Assembly: GCA_023512835.1 (NCBI GenBank)
Contig: CM042088.1
Span: 29,971,164-30,035,163, forward strand
DNA: 64,000 bases
Reading direction: 5' to 3'
Origin: Taxillus chinensis
Lineage: Eukaryota > Streptophyta > Magnoliopsida > Santalales > Loranthaceae
Shown here: piece after piece, positions 11,701 to 26,700 of the stretch
How the letters are laid out: every line of letters begins with the position of its first letter
Numbering within the stretch: position 1 is the stretch's first letter
Program-made: the position numbers and the translations under genes
The notes under the pieces: generated by a model
What the model saw: the letters and a program-made list of their open reading frames with translations, nothing else
Told to the model about the DNA's origin: nothing
The model's database searches: none

Positions 11701-14700
11701 CCTCCCTCCCACTATACGATAATACCCCAAAAATAATAAACGTTGACCACAAAATCACCAGGGGAGCAAGTAATCCGATACAACTCTGGATAATTGAACT
11801 TCATGGAGATACACCACAAACTCATACCATGCAGACCACGAAGCATCAAAGACATGGTTCGAAGTCGTGATCGCGGACGTCTTCACGTCACTGTCGCGAA
11901 CGACTCGTCACATCTTGAATGAGATATAACTTTAGACGTAAAATAATATTCAATTTAAAAATAAAAAAAAAAAAAAATCAAATCATCACATTAAAACTAT
12001 TAAACAAGCAAAATAAATTATTTTAATTGCATATTATGATTTCAAACATAAAAAAGACGCTAAAACTAAAACTAAATTTTAAAAAAATTAATAGATAAAA
12101 ACAACACTAAATTTTAAATAATATACACAAACAAATTTTACAAAATATTAAATTTATAAATTAAAATAACATATATAAATATAAAAAATATTTTAATATA
12201 TATTAGTATGTAAATTTATTAAATTTTAATTACAATTGAAATTAATATATAAAATAAAAAGGAAATACAGTTTGAACTTGAAGAAGTTGCCATGGCACAA
12301 CGGCTAGGTTTTACAGAATTAATTTATTAAAATAATAAATGTTAATAATCATACTAATCTTTCATCGTTAGCATCTAGGAGCCAGCTGACAGACAAGATT
12401 TTTAGCCTCTCTAAAAGAGCTAGCTAACGTCGTTAAATCTCTCTTCAAAATAATAAATTCCCTAAGTTTGCACTAAAAGAATAGCAGCAAGAAAGGGGTC
12501 GAACCCACGGGATTAGCCTAGTTCTCTAGTTCTCAAATCAAATCACCCAATTACTCTTGTTCTATAAAATGTCTTGGCACAAAAAGTTTTCTTTTTTAAA
12601 CTAAAGATCTAATTTTTATTTGGTTTTCTAAATAAACAAAGAAAGTAAACTGATTTTAGGATTAAGAATCAAGGATTAAAAGCATCTAGGGTCACAATTT
12701 CACCTCCCTATGTTATCTCTACGGTTCATGGTATTAGGGTTGTTCGATTGAAAACTGCTAACACAAGCCAAGGACAACAAATGGTCTTGAGGTCCTTTTA
12801 AGAGTTGTATGCCGAATGGTCATCTAAACACACAAACATGCAAAGCCAATAAATCATACTTGCAAAAGGATAATGATCACACCAATTACAAATAAGTATG
12901 AATCTCAATCCGCCCCAGACTAGGGCTAAGAATACCAAGGTGTACATCCAAAGATAGAATTTAAGACAGATTCATAAAACATGCAAAACTCAATCATCAA
13001 ACCCAAATATTCATAAACACAACAAAGCAACAAGGGGGCACTTGCTCCCTAGATTAAAAGACTACTCACGCATGATTACAAGCAAACAGCGAGAAAAAGC
13101 TAAACATCTTCTTCTTGATCACGCGCACAACAAAGCTTCAAACCAGGCTCCAAAATCCGCGAAACGCTGCTGCGGCCTGCGACGGTCGCGCTCTCCTAGG
13201 TCAGGAGCACCTCCAAGTCGTGGAGCCTCTCTCTCTCTCTAAAACGTGTAGGGGGTTTAGGCATGCACAGCAGAGGGCGTGGAGCTCTTATTTATAGAGT
13301 TTGGATGGGCCTTGAGGTGTGTAACCTAGCCCATCTATCAAACGACGTAGTTTTGATAAGAACACTCGAAACATTAAAAACTCTATCTTCCATCCACAAT
13401 TTGGACTTGGGCCTTTAGAAACAAATGATCAGCATGGAAAAACGATAGGATCGGTCCAAAAATATCTCTCGCACGTCAATTTGCACGTGATATGGTGAAT
13501 TCACGTGCACCTCCAAATCCCAAACTTCTCCCCAAGCTTCCTTGCATCCCCGTAAGGCCCGAGAGGCAAAAATAGGTTGCACGTGAATGGGTGAATTCAC
13601 GTCACCCAAATCTCGCCAAATTTCGTGGTAGGTAGATGACATCATTCTAAGAAACTTTTTGTTCTGCACGCAAATTGTTTGAGGCCTCTACATGTCAAAA
13701 GTGAGGTCCAAAATCGCCAAAACACTTAAAACGCTGTATTTGCAACTAGCATCTTCCTAGGGGTTAGAGCAAATATATATGATATATGAAGCAATAAGGC
13801 TCTAATCATGCTCTTAAACATCCTAAATAAACACTAGAATAATGGCATAAAATGCACGTTATCACCAGCACAGAAGCAAAGAAGCAGAAAAAGAGGAAGA
13901 AACAGCAAACATAGCACCGAGCGTAGATGGGTTGCAACCGTGATTGGCGATTAGCCTTGAATCTAGCAATCAACTGCAAGTGGGCAGCCAGCGCACTCGG
14001 CAATCAGAAGATTTGGTAGTTGGTGCAGATTCAACAGATCCCGCAATTCGTGATGCATGTGCAGAGAAAGAAGACGAGGAGGATGGAGTCATTGAACTAT
14101 CGACGAGAAGAAAATCAGAGAAAAAGTAGCTGAGGAGGAAGAAAAGCAATGTACCAATCCCGTTCGGACAAAATATCATCCGTGATAAAGCGATCCATTT
14201 TAACATCTGGCATACCATTACTTCTTGGCTGAGATCTCAGACGAGAACTACGAGATGAAGAAGAATGGTGATATCTTCGTATCGGGACCCTCCGATACCG
14301 TGACAAATCGGCCAATACGTCTCTGACATGAATGATACTTCGAACCATGATCAAAGAGACCTAAGCTCCATTGGCAACTTCGTACTTCACTGCAATCACC
14401 TCCCATCACAGGATCCCCCGCTCCACCGCAAACCGCCACAACAACTTTCCCAAAAGAGACATTAAATCGGCACAACTTCTTAATGGCCAAGTCACTTTGA
14501 GAAGAAAGAGGGTGACACACACCCTCCCAATGAACCAAATGAGATTTGAACTAACCCACAATGGATCCTCAAAGGAAATTCCTTTAAATCCTCTTAAGCT
14601 GAGAAATTATAGCCACCAGAAGAGGGAACAATGACAGATAGTAAAAAAAATCCATAGTCCCGAACCACGGTCTCCACCTCCTCTGCAAATGGAAGCTCAA

Positions 14701-17700
14701 GCCACGCAGCATCCTCCTCCAAAAGGACATCGAATTATTAAAAAATTATGTTAACTTTATAATATTTATCATTTTTAGTGCTTACATCTGTTAGAATAAT
14801 TAAAACATTAACATTAAAATTCGATTAATCCAACATCTTTTTTATAAGTAAAGAAATATTGAATTAAAGATAATTAAAAAGTACAAGCAAATTGGGCAGA
14901 AGATTGTCTTACCCAAATATAAAAAAGGCTTATACAAATATTACAGTTAAATCACAATAGGCCCAATACAAAGCCTAAAAATAGACAAAAGAAAGGATCC
15001 CCCAAGAGCCAGACCATCCGTCTACCTTAACCTAGAAATCCGAGAAACCTCAATATCATAACTATTCAAAAAGGCAAGCCTTTTAAGCTCCCACACAGCT
15101 TTAGATCTCGTGCTCACGGATGGCCAGAAGGCGTAACAGTAGCCTTTCGGGATTAATGCCTAGCTTCAATATCCGAGAGCAAATCAGAGATCGCGAGTTC
15201 AAATCCCTCGGGCCATACCAGCTTTGTGGGTTCATCACCACTTCAGCTCCGGCTCCATCTCTGTTAGGCAATCGGAGACACTCATGGAAACAAGGCTCTT
15301 CATAGAGAGCATCAACAAACGGGCCAGCGGCTACCAATGGCTAAACAGCCTGTCCACCCAACTGATTCTTCCCAAGCAATGCTAGCATCGCATCGCAAAA
15401 CAAGAGTCAAGAGGAGAAGAAGAAAAAAGAGTCAGGCTTGATGCCTAGCTTCGATTAATCCATCCAACTAATATTTAATGTGTACTTTTACCAACAAACA
15501 ATGACGAGTAATTTTTAGATTCATGGCAAAAAGACTATATTGTTAGCTTCCAACCTTTATCCTTAAAAGCCATAAATATGCATAGATCTTGCATTTTCCA
15601 AGCCATAAATAAAAGATATGTACGAAGGAGCAAACACTAATGTGAGGACTTGTAGCAGCATCAAAGGTACTTTTCCCATTACCATATCACACTAAGAAGA
15701 TCAACTTTAAGATTCTTTTACTTGTAGTAATAAATAAGCTCACTATCACCCATCCAAGATGAGGTGTCTTAGAGCACTCACAATAGAATAGTTAAATATT
15801 TCAACAAATTTACATTCATAAAGTAATATTGGCTAAACAATTGATTTGAAATTTGTTTTGACTATACATTTTATTAAAATTTCAAACTTTAAGGTATCGG
15901 TTAGCCAAATTTGGCTAACCGTTGATTTGAAGTTTGATATTTAATAAAATTTTTAATCAAAAGACAAATTTCAGGTCAAATTTGTAATTAATATTATTTC
16001 ATGTAGATAAATTTATTGAAAAATTTAGCTATTTTAAGTAAGTGCTCTTAGCATATAATGTTTGCTAAAAACATGGTTTTGGTTGATAAGAACAAAGACC
16101 ATCCTTGATGTTAAATTGAACTTACACGCGTACACTAGAAAATTGAGGTTTTTAACTAAATAGAACAAAAACATCGTATATAGTGGAACTTAGCCAATAT
16201 GACAAAGTAAGAAACACTATAGTACTAGACCCTCACCCACCACCACCGAGGAAGCCTTTTCATTACATGAATCAATTATATAATCCAATAGAGGAATAAA
16301 ATAAAAATAAAAATAAAAATCATAAGATTAAAGCCGGGTAAATGAAACAAAAAAAAAATGCCTCAAGGTACATCAAGTGATTGGGTCATATCTCTATAGT
16401 TAAAAGGAAGTTATTATCAAACAGCCGTAACACCAACTTTATTATACAATAATGAGTGTGTGGTGATTTAAAATAAATATGAACACAAAGTGAATATGAC
16501 AAAAGATATGTATGTTAAAATGAATGTGTGATAATACTAGTACGAACAAAATTAAAAATAATGTGAGAATGTCACCTAAGGTGGTTTGAACATGTGTGAT
16601 GTAGGTCCATGAGTGCTCCCATAAGGAGAGACAATTGACATGGTTACAGTTAAATACGATACAAGGTCACTCAAAACTTAAATGCAAGCTCTAACAAAGA
16701 ATATGAATGTTTTACAATTAGGGAGAGTGAAATAACAAATAAAGATGAGTTGCATCATATGATTCATGAACCGGGTACTAAATTTTATTGTTGTTCCATA
16801 TAACAAATCCCAAATCTTCAAATAAAAGCTTAGTCGTTGCTTGTCTAAAATAGGGGTGTTAAACAGGCGGGCCAAGCTTAGGTCGATTAGGGGTGTTTAG
16901 GCCCACTTTTAAATGGGCTAAGATTTTCGGGCCCGGCCCAGCCCGCATGCGGGGTGGGCTAGATCGTGGGCTATGCTTATTATTATTATTAATTTTTTTT
17001 CCAGCAAATAGATAACAAAATAAAAAAACTAACTAGGTTTTAGGGACAGGCGACAGCGACTTCGTGCACCTATCGGCCGGACAACTTCGATCGGCCAAAC
17101 GAAAAGCTTGAACGGCAACAGCGACAACCTCGGTGAGCTTCGCGCACCAGGCGACTGCATCAGCAAATGGCATCGTGACAAGACAAACATCGGCATGGGT
17201 TGTGGGCGTCGGTGAGAGGATGGATGGCGAACAGCAACGGCAGTGGGTATTGACGAGAGGGCAAACAACAAACGGCTTGGGCCGTATTGTGTGCAAGGGG
17301 ACTAGGGGTGAACTGGTTCAACTAGAGAAGAAGAGAAGAGAAGAAGAAGGGAAGAAGAGAAGAAGAGAAGATGAAGGAGCATGCATGACGCGAATGTGAT
17401 TAGGTTTTAGGTTTTTTATTTTGATAAAATATTAGAAATGTTAATATTTATTATTAAATGTTATGATTTATAAAAAAACGGATTGGTATTTGTTATGTGT
17501 TGCAGCGTGCAGGCCAGCTAGGAGATGGGCTTGCTGGGCTGGGTGGGTAATTGGGTTTGGATAAGTATCTTGGCTGGGCTTGAACTAAGGGCATAGCCTG
17601 CAGGCCAACCCGTATCCGTACGGGCTAAGCCCGTTTAAACCGCAGCCTGCGGGCTGCAAATCGTTTAAGCCCATTTTAAATGGGTTCTAGTTTTATAGCC

Positions 17701-20700
17701 GGGCCCAACGGGCCAACCCACGTGGCCCGCGGGCTACTGCCCGTTTAACATGCCTAGTCTATAACCAGGATTTAATGCAACAATTAATTATATTTACAAA
17801 AAAAATATTTATCTATTTATTTAATTAAATGGAGATGAAAACTAGTGGAATGAAAGGAAACAAATGAATTTGAAAGAATAATATAATTTTATTTGTTCTC
17901 ATCGGTAAAAATTTCCAAAAAATACCCTATGCATTAAGTTCAAAACTAGAAGTCATCAGAGAAACAATATATCAAAAATTAATCCCTAAAATGTTAAAAC
18001 TTAAGTAATCGAAAAAATGTGAACCTAAAAATTAGAGGGACAAAAGAAACAAACTATTGTTGCTCCACCACTAAAGTAGAATCTGAGGATTGCATAGATA
18101 TTCTGACTAAGAAGATGATGCTTCTTTGAATGGAGAGGATGAACCTCGGGACCAAAAACTGATGGAGTAATGCTAGGGTTAGAGGACCGTTGCATTCAAT
18201 GGTGTGGTCCGTGTGGAAATGGGCCTGAAAAAATACATAATAAACACAGGCTGTTGCATTCAAGGATGAACCATTTGGTTTTCTGAACCAAACAGTGCCA
18301 TTTTCAGCAGCCAACCATTTTGGCTGAATGTGGTCAGCTGCACCATCCCTTTTATCATTCTGATTTTTTAAAATTTATGAAGAAAAATTAAATACTCTTA
18401 AGGGAGCTCTTCGGCTAACCTATCAGCAGACGGATGCTTCCATGCTTTTCGAATAACTCCAACCTGCATATTAAGCAAACTGATGCTTACATCCTTATCT
18501 TTATCAACTCCTGATGCTTCCTTCTCAGGTAACTTCTTCTCAGCAGTTCCACCATCTCCAGCTGCTTTCTTCTTATTGGTCTTTAAAAAAACAGCACATC
18601 AATACAGCCATATAAACCTTACATAAGCAAAAGTTATCAACAGTCCTGTGGGTATACATGAATGAGCATCCATAAAAACTTCCTATTTCTCAAATTATGC
18701 AGCTGCCCTATAACAATCCAATATATTCGGAAAACAGAATTTCTTACTAATTTTGCTAGAACTTCTTATGGGGGAACTCAAGTGAAAATGGTGAAGGGTA
18801 TTGAAGAAATGGGGAAAATGGAATAAGATTCTCAAGATCCTAAAGAGAGGTCAACCATTTTCATTACAAGGGTTATGAGACCTTCATTAATACCTCAGAA
18901 AAGAGGCAATGAATGGATTTTGTATGTATAATAATGGTGAATATGTAGATATCAATTATATGAACAAAAAAACATATTCAGAACTAGGCATGACCGTCTC
19001 TTCTTTGGAGGATGACCCTACATCACCATCTTCTCATTGTTTCAAATGAAATTCCAAAGAAAAATAGGGTAATACGCTCGGGAGTTTCTCTCTCTATAAT
19101 TTCCAACTGTTTCTCTCTACTTTCCAACAACTGACCTAGCCCCAAAGCATCCTATTTAATGAGCACTGGAAAAAGGATCAAACTGCCATTCCATGTCAAC
19201 TGCTGATGATGTGGTCAATCGTGAAATGTGACCCAATCAAAAAATCCATTTTGGGTTAGGGTCTAAAAATATCATTTGAAAAGCAAATGAGCTTAAAAGG
19301 TGAATAAAATATTTTATGGTGTATGAGATATGAGTTTATGAATATCCCCCCCCCCCTTCCCTCGTTCGGTTCCTCCTGTTTCCTTTGATTGTTCTTATTC
19401 TTCCCCCTTTTCTATTCAATTTTTAGCTCCCATCCCACCCCAACCCTACTCCACTGGCGACCAGATATATTCTCTCCCAGTTCTACATCATGCCAACACA
19501 AATTTAATAAATTATCAAACTCTAGCTCTCGAATATCTCAAGCGGGAGTTCAGAACCCCACAGAAAGCAGTGGCACAAAATAAAAGGCAACTGAATATAA
19601 AATTGAAATATGACCTCAAAAATCCAGGAAAATTACCACAATGGTGCCCTTCTTTAAATCCAGGTCCACTTTTGGAGTATTTGCACTCTTTGTACTTTCC
19701 ACAATCTTTTTTGTTTTTGGATCAGCCTGACTTGCAAGTAAAATATATATATATAAAGTACGTATTATGTCAAATGACATCTGTAATAAAAAAAGAAATG
19801 AACTCCAGGAATGAGTTAATATGCCATAACAAATAAATTATACAAGAGATCAACTAAAAAAGTCCATCAATCCAACCAGAAGAGATGAGGGCAAATAATG
19901 GGAAAAGGTGCACCAGCAACAGTGTTTGCTACACTGCATTCTCCATCCAAATTATTACAGTACACATAGCATGATTCATAGGCTTGCTTATTCCAGGCTT
20001 CAGGCACAATATCTAGTTAGGATTTGAACCATGAACTTTCTAGCCCGACAGCACACTCAATGTTAAAATTTATACGTGTGGCGTGATCTAAAGCATTCCT
20101 CCTTTTAAGTATAAAACTTTACTTAACCCTCTCAGAAATAGATAGCACATCATATTGAAACAGTAATAGAACAAAGATTGCACATCACCGAACAGCCACA
20201 AATAAGGACAAAAGTAAATGCTAGGTAAAGAAAACACTACGCACTGGAGGCTCAAAGCTGGTCTTCTCTACCAGAATATAATCAAATAATTCAGCAATCT
20301 GACTTGTATTCTGCATAAAAACAAAATGAATAAGCTGAAAAGTGACTTGATTGGTTTCAAAACAACAAAATGAAGCAGGATATCAAAGACAGAGAATGTA
20401 ACATATACTCATAACAAAATATCTTAGCAATGCCTTTTTATAACCAAGCATCAATTCCATTGGGATATAAAAAATAGAAATTCAAGAGTAAATAAACCAA
20501 TTTGGTCAAGTACACTATACAATGTAAAGGCACAAACCATTGTAATGTGTTGTAATGTGTTGCAATATAATGAAAATAGAAAAAAATTATTATTCATATT
20601 GAAGAGGGATTACACATATATAAGATTTGAATGACTTATTCCACAACCCAAGTAACATTTAACCTAATTGCCAAATTCTCTTTATATCAGACTTCAACAT

Positions 20701-23700
20701 GTTGTCAGGGCCATAGTGTGCACTTTTCCACTTCTCTTCTCTTCAAAACACTCACTGTTTCAGAGTTGAGAAACCCTAACCCTAATACATAGCATCCTCT
20801 TTCTGTCACAGTCCAATCAACTTTCGTGTTGGTCCCTTGGAGCCTAGAGGGGGGTGAATAGGCTCTTATCGAACCTCTTTCGAAACTCTTTGGCACAACA
20901 CTTATCTGGTCAAGAGATTGAAACAATGCGGAAGATAACCAGATAGTGGAAGTATTTTGTTTTATTATCAGTATAAGTACAACAAAATGAAAGCAGTCTA
21001 AAGCTTGAAAGCTTTTAGACCTACTTAACAACTCTTTAACACTCTGTTTACAAGTACACGTTCACTAGCCTCTTTGATCTCTATAAGCTTTAGTACATGC
21101 ACACTTTTTTTGTTTACACAGAAGTACATCTTTATAAATATATTTATAGTGACATCCTCAAGAGACAACCTCGGAACTTGTTATTCCGGATATTGTGGCC
21201 ATTTACTGTCTCTCGAAAATCTCTCTGCATTAATTGCTGCAGATGTGGTCTTCAAGATCTTGGGTATACAATGCATGAGAGACTTTGTAAGTTCCCAAGT
21301 GTAGTTAAACTTGTATCCACATATCCGAGATAAGATCATCCGGATGAAAAGTAGACCGTGTTCGGAGAAACAGAGTGCGGAAGGAGAGAAGTAGATTCCT
21401 TTGCTGTCTTGAAGTCGAAGAGAAGAGAAGTTACACAACACTTCAAATCCGAGACTATAGACAAGATATATTGATAAAGGTGCAAAGAAAATTTGTACCT
21501 GTAGCTTCACGAAAATAAACTAAAAGAACACAAGCTTAACAGGTGGGAATTAGTACGGATATGAAGATATAGTCGATTATAGAGGAACTGAATCCGAACT
21601 AAAGAGAAACAGAATATTATGCATTGAAAGGAAATGTAAAAGACATATACAAACAAGAGAATAATCACTGTTACTGAATCAAGGCATATGTCAGATAATA
21701 AACACACAAGTTCATATTGGTCAACATAGCAAAACCGTCCTGCTGAACACCGTAGCTAAGATAATTAAAAATCATATGATTTGTCCAACTTAGGATTCAT
21801 GAGTGAAACAGAATAAATGAATACATGTCAAAAGCAAACAAATGATTATCCGATTAAAATGCGCGATTGAAGGAAGAAAAACATCCTTGCATGCCACAAT
21901 TCTGATTCAACCATACATGTCCAGGTAGATCCGGAAGTGATAGTTTAGAAGAAAGAGTATCCGAGACATATTAGGGGAAGATTACTAAGGTTGCTCCCCC
22001 TTAGATCATGCGATCCTCTCAGTGATAGACTCCCCCTTAGATAATGAATACGGGGGGTATTACTTGGATAATGAATCAAGCATTTTCTCCCCCGTAGATC
22101 ATGCGATCCTTTCGAAGGCATTACCTGTCAAAGAATTTAGATCTTAAAACAACACTGTCTATCCATTAGGAAACTACACTTCAGGAGCTAATCAGACTGC
22201 AATTTTGAGGACCATCACCAAGCATTCCGAGCTAACCCATTTCATTTCTTCAACCGTACAAGTTAATAGAGCAATCAATATGAAACAGCATTCATCATGT
22301 GGTGATGAGTGGAGATTAAAATCATGAAATCCTAAAGAGGTTATTCATATCCATTTTAATTATGTTAGCTTAAACGACTTCAGTTGGGAAATGCAAGCAT
22401 CCTCCCACTATGACATTAGATATTTATATCTGAGCATAAGCACGTTAGGCAGTAAGCATGATTAATATTAAGTTCAGTATGTGTTCTCTACTTTCAATAA
22501 AATCACAATGCAAGTTCTGAAAGAAAATATACTAGTGGAAGATTAAATGCGAAGCTATGTAGAGAAGTCAATCATACCTAATCGGAAGAGTAGTTTAGAT
22601 AATCTTGCATCAGGCAGGGGCTTTGTAAGTATGTCTGCCAGTTGATCTTCAGTAGCAACATGTTCCAGTGATATGTGCTTTTTGAGAACATGGTCGCGAA
22701 TGAAGTGATACCTTATCTCAATGTGCTTAGTCTTTGGGTGCATGACAGGATTATTGCTTATAGCAATTGCACTGGTATTGTCGCAGTAGAGTGGAATAGA
22801 TGTCATGTGGAAACCGTAGTCAGTAAGTTGACTTTGCATCCAAAGTAGCTGTGCGCAACAACTTCCAGCAACTATATATTCCGCCTCAGCAGTAGAGGTT
22901 GATACGGAATTCTGCTTCTTACTGAACCATGAAATTAATCTATTTCCAAGAAACTGACACGTACCACTTGTGCTTTTCTTGTCGATGTGACACCCAACAA
23001 AATCAGCATCAGAGTATCCGGATAAGGTAAAGTTGGACTCCTTTGGGTACCAGAGTCCCAAATTCACGGTCCCTTTGAGATACCTTAATATCCGTTTAAC
23101 ATGAAGCATATGTGACTCCTTGGGATTCGCCTGATATCGTGCACAGATGCAAGTTGCAAACATAATGTCCGGGCGACTTGCTGTAAGATACAGCAAGAAT
23201 CCTATCATCCCTCTGTATTCAATCACATTTACTGATTTGCCGTTCACATCAGGATCTAACTTGGCACTGACTGGCATTGGAGTCTTGACGGGAGATGAAC
23301 CTTACATACCAAATTTCTTAATAAGATCACGTGTATACTTAGCTTGGTTAATGAAGATCTCTTCCTTCAATTGTTTGACTTCTATTCCAAGGAAGTAGGA
23401 CAGTTCTCCCATCATACTCATCTCAAACTTGCCAGTCATCAACCTTGCAAACTCTTCACAAAGCTTCGGATTTGATGATCCGAAAATGATATCAGGCTCT
23501 TGGAGCGTGATAAACAAACACTTTTTGTAGAAATAAAGTGGTGTCTATCTTCCCTTTTTGGAAGTTGTGAGCAAGTAGGAATTCTGACAGTGTGTCGTAC
23601 CAGGCTCTTGGAGCTTGCTTTAACCCATACAGGGCTTTCCGTAGCTTGTAAACTAAATGTCCAGCCTTGGGTTCTATGAAACCGGGAGGTTGTTCAACGT

Positions 23701-26700
23701 ACACCTCCTCTTGAAGATCTCCATTTAGAAATGCGCTTTTGACGTCCATTTGATAAACTACGAAGTTTTCATAAGAAGCATATGCCAAAAACATTCTGAT
23801 TGCCTCAAGTCTTGTTACCGGAGCAAAGGTCTCGTCATAGTCTATTCTTTCTTCTTGACGATATCCTTTGACTACCAGTCTGGCTTTGTTCCGGATTACT
23901 GTTCCATCCGTATCAAATTTGTTCCGGAAAACCCATTTAACACCAATGACTTGTTGAGACTTAGGCCATGGTACTAGTGTCCACACATCATTTCTCTTAA
24001 ATTGATTCAGCTCTTCTTGCATGGCTTCTATCCAGTTCGAATCTTGAAGAGCGTCATCTACCACCTTTGGTTCTATTTGTGATAGAAAACATGAGTAAAA
24101 ACAGATGTTGGAGGTGGCTGCTCTTGTTCTTACATCAATAGTAGGATCATCAATTACTTGTTCTGAAGGGTGGTTTCGAATCCACCTGTAATTCTGTGCA
24201 TGTGATGTTTGATCTTGTATTATTTGAAGCTCTGCCAGATTAGGTGGTTCAGGTATATCCGCTGGTTGAGCTTCTTCCAGACCAGATGTTTCCGTATTAG
24301 CAGGTTCGGAAGAACTAAATGGTTCTTCGACACTGTTGCTTTCAGCGTTAACTGGTCCGGACGGACTTGAAGGTACCACAGAATGTTTAATGGTAGTCCT
24401 GAGTCTGAATCATCTGTAGCATCATCAACATCATTGCTTCATCTTTCACTGGTGCCGCGTGGTAAATCACTATGTGTAACAGGAACATTCATAAACTTTG
24501 AATAGTCGATATTGTTGTCCTGAACCTGTACATTAGAACTTGAAGAAGCAACTTTTGACCAATCTAGGTTAGATTCATCAAAGGTCACATGAATAGATTC
24601 TTCAACTTTAAAAAGTTTTCTATTGAAGACTCAATAAGCCTTGCTATGTAATGAGTACCCGACAAAAATTCCATCATCAGATTTTGGTTCAAATTTATTC
24701 CGAGGTTCTTTGCCGTTGTTCAATATATAGCAAGTACACCCAAAGGCTCTGAAATGTGAAATCGAGGGCATTCGTCCTCTCCACATCTCATAGGGTGTTT
24801 TCATGGTAAGTTTATTTATTAGAGTTCTGTTCTGAACATAGCAGGCAGTGGACACAGCTTCAGCCCATAGACTAAGAGGAAGCTTAGCCCCTGCTAACAT
24901 GGATCTGCCAACCTCGACTAAAGTGCGATTCTTGTGCTCAGCTACTCCATTTTGCTGTGGAGTTCTGGGCACAGAGAAGTCGTGCTGAATGCCCTGTTCA
25001 GAACAATATGATCTCATATCTGAAAAATCAAATTATGTACCATGATCACTCCTGATGCACTTAATGCTCAGTCCTTGTGAGTTGCTTATCCAGTTGAAAA
25101 GATCTACAAGATGCTCAAAAGTTTGATCCTTAGTTTTTTGGAACATCACCCATGTGTACCTGGTGAAATCATCGGTAACCACAAGGGTATATCTTGCACC
25201 ATCCAAGTGAAGGGAAGAAATAGGACCACAGAGGTCCATATGAAGAAGTTGTAGAGGAGCAATTATTGAATTAACCGATTTACTCTTAAAGCTATGTTTG
25301 GTCTGTTTGCCAAGTTGGCATTCTCGACTGAGTATCTCTGGAGTATTTGTGTTTAGGTAGACCAGTGACCAGATCAAGCGACGCTAACTTAGACAAGGTC
25401 TTAAAGTTTAAATGTGCACATCGCTTGTGCCATAGCCAACTATCTTCATCCGATGCTGTAGTGAGGAAGCATACAGGGTCAGAAGAATTATTTCTTAAGA
25501 CCACAGAGTATATGTCCCCACCTCTTGATCCGGATAACTTAACATCTCCGGATAAGTTTTTCCTTACTATGCAGGTGTTGACATAAAGGAAACAGTAAAT
25601 CCTTTGTCACATAAATTACTGACACTTAGCAAATTATGCTTCAAACCTTCGACTAGTGCAACTCTAGTGATTGATACACAACCGTTGGTTAAAGTGCCAT
25701 ACCCGACAGTCTTACCTTTGCTGTTGTCACCATATGAAACGGATGGACCTCGTTTGTCATTAACTTCAATAAGTAGAGTCTGATCACCCGTCATATGTTC
25801 GAAGCATCCACTATCGAGGATCCACTTGCTTTGATTGATCTTTAACTTCAAGTGATCCGGCATTGCATTCCAGAGATACTCCTGAAAGACAACAGTTTAC
25901 ACTTTTGGTGCCCAAACTTGTTTCCAAGTTGACTTTAATTTGTTAGTTTCATCTGCTTCTTTTACTTGGGTTTTCTTGGGAGAGACACTCCTTTGAGATT
26001 TAGATTTTGATTTGCTCGAAGAACCCTTTTTAATGAACTGATCTTTATTAATACGAACTTGGTTACAAAGTCAGTTATCAGATAAACTCCAACATTCATA
26101 GTGATAATGACTTATTTGCCTACAGATGGAACAGACACTATAATGCGAAGGACAAACAGGGGATACGGGTCTCTTAGATTTTACAGATGTTCTACTCTGT
26201 TCCCTATGGCCTAGTTCATTGCATTTAGGTGACGCGCTCTTGGCCCTAGATGCGTCAGCCTTAGCCTTTCCTTTCTTTTTGGGTGCTACAATTTTGGCTT
26301 GAACTGCAGCAGCCTTCCCTTCATCATTAGTTACGGGTGCTTTCACGCTTCGGGAACAAGCAAGAATGACCTCGGGCCCACAATCATAGACTATGGTGTC
26401 ACCTGAAATGAAACCATCCAACGGTTTAAATGTACTAACAGGATAAAGGTTGGTTAGTTTCGGAATGAAATGCAAAGGACACTCAGTAGTCTGTGTGGAG
26501 GTCGATGGTTCGGAGCCTAGCCCAGGTTTGACTCGGATGTTGTCAGGATCAGTCCTAAAGGTAGAGGCTATTTCTCCGGATTTTAGCCACTTACGATTTA
26601 TTTCCTTTTCCTGTTCCAGTTGATTTTTGAGTCGCTTCACAATAACTTTTAAGCCAGTTAGGTTGGTATTTAGCAGGTGATTTTCAGCTCTTAGATTATG

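Noticed and set aside
18054..18314. 86-codon minus-strand ORF just downstream of exon 7
   Set aside because: It lies in intron 7 after a canonical donor, has no domain, and would not continue the tRNA-binding fold, which resumes in exon 8.
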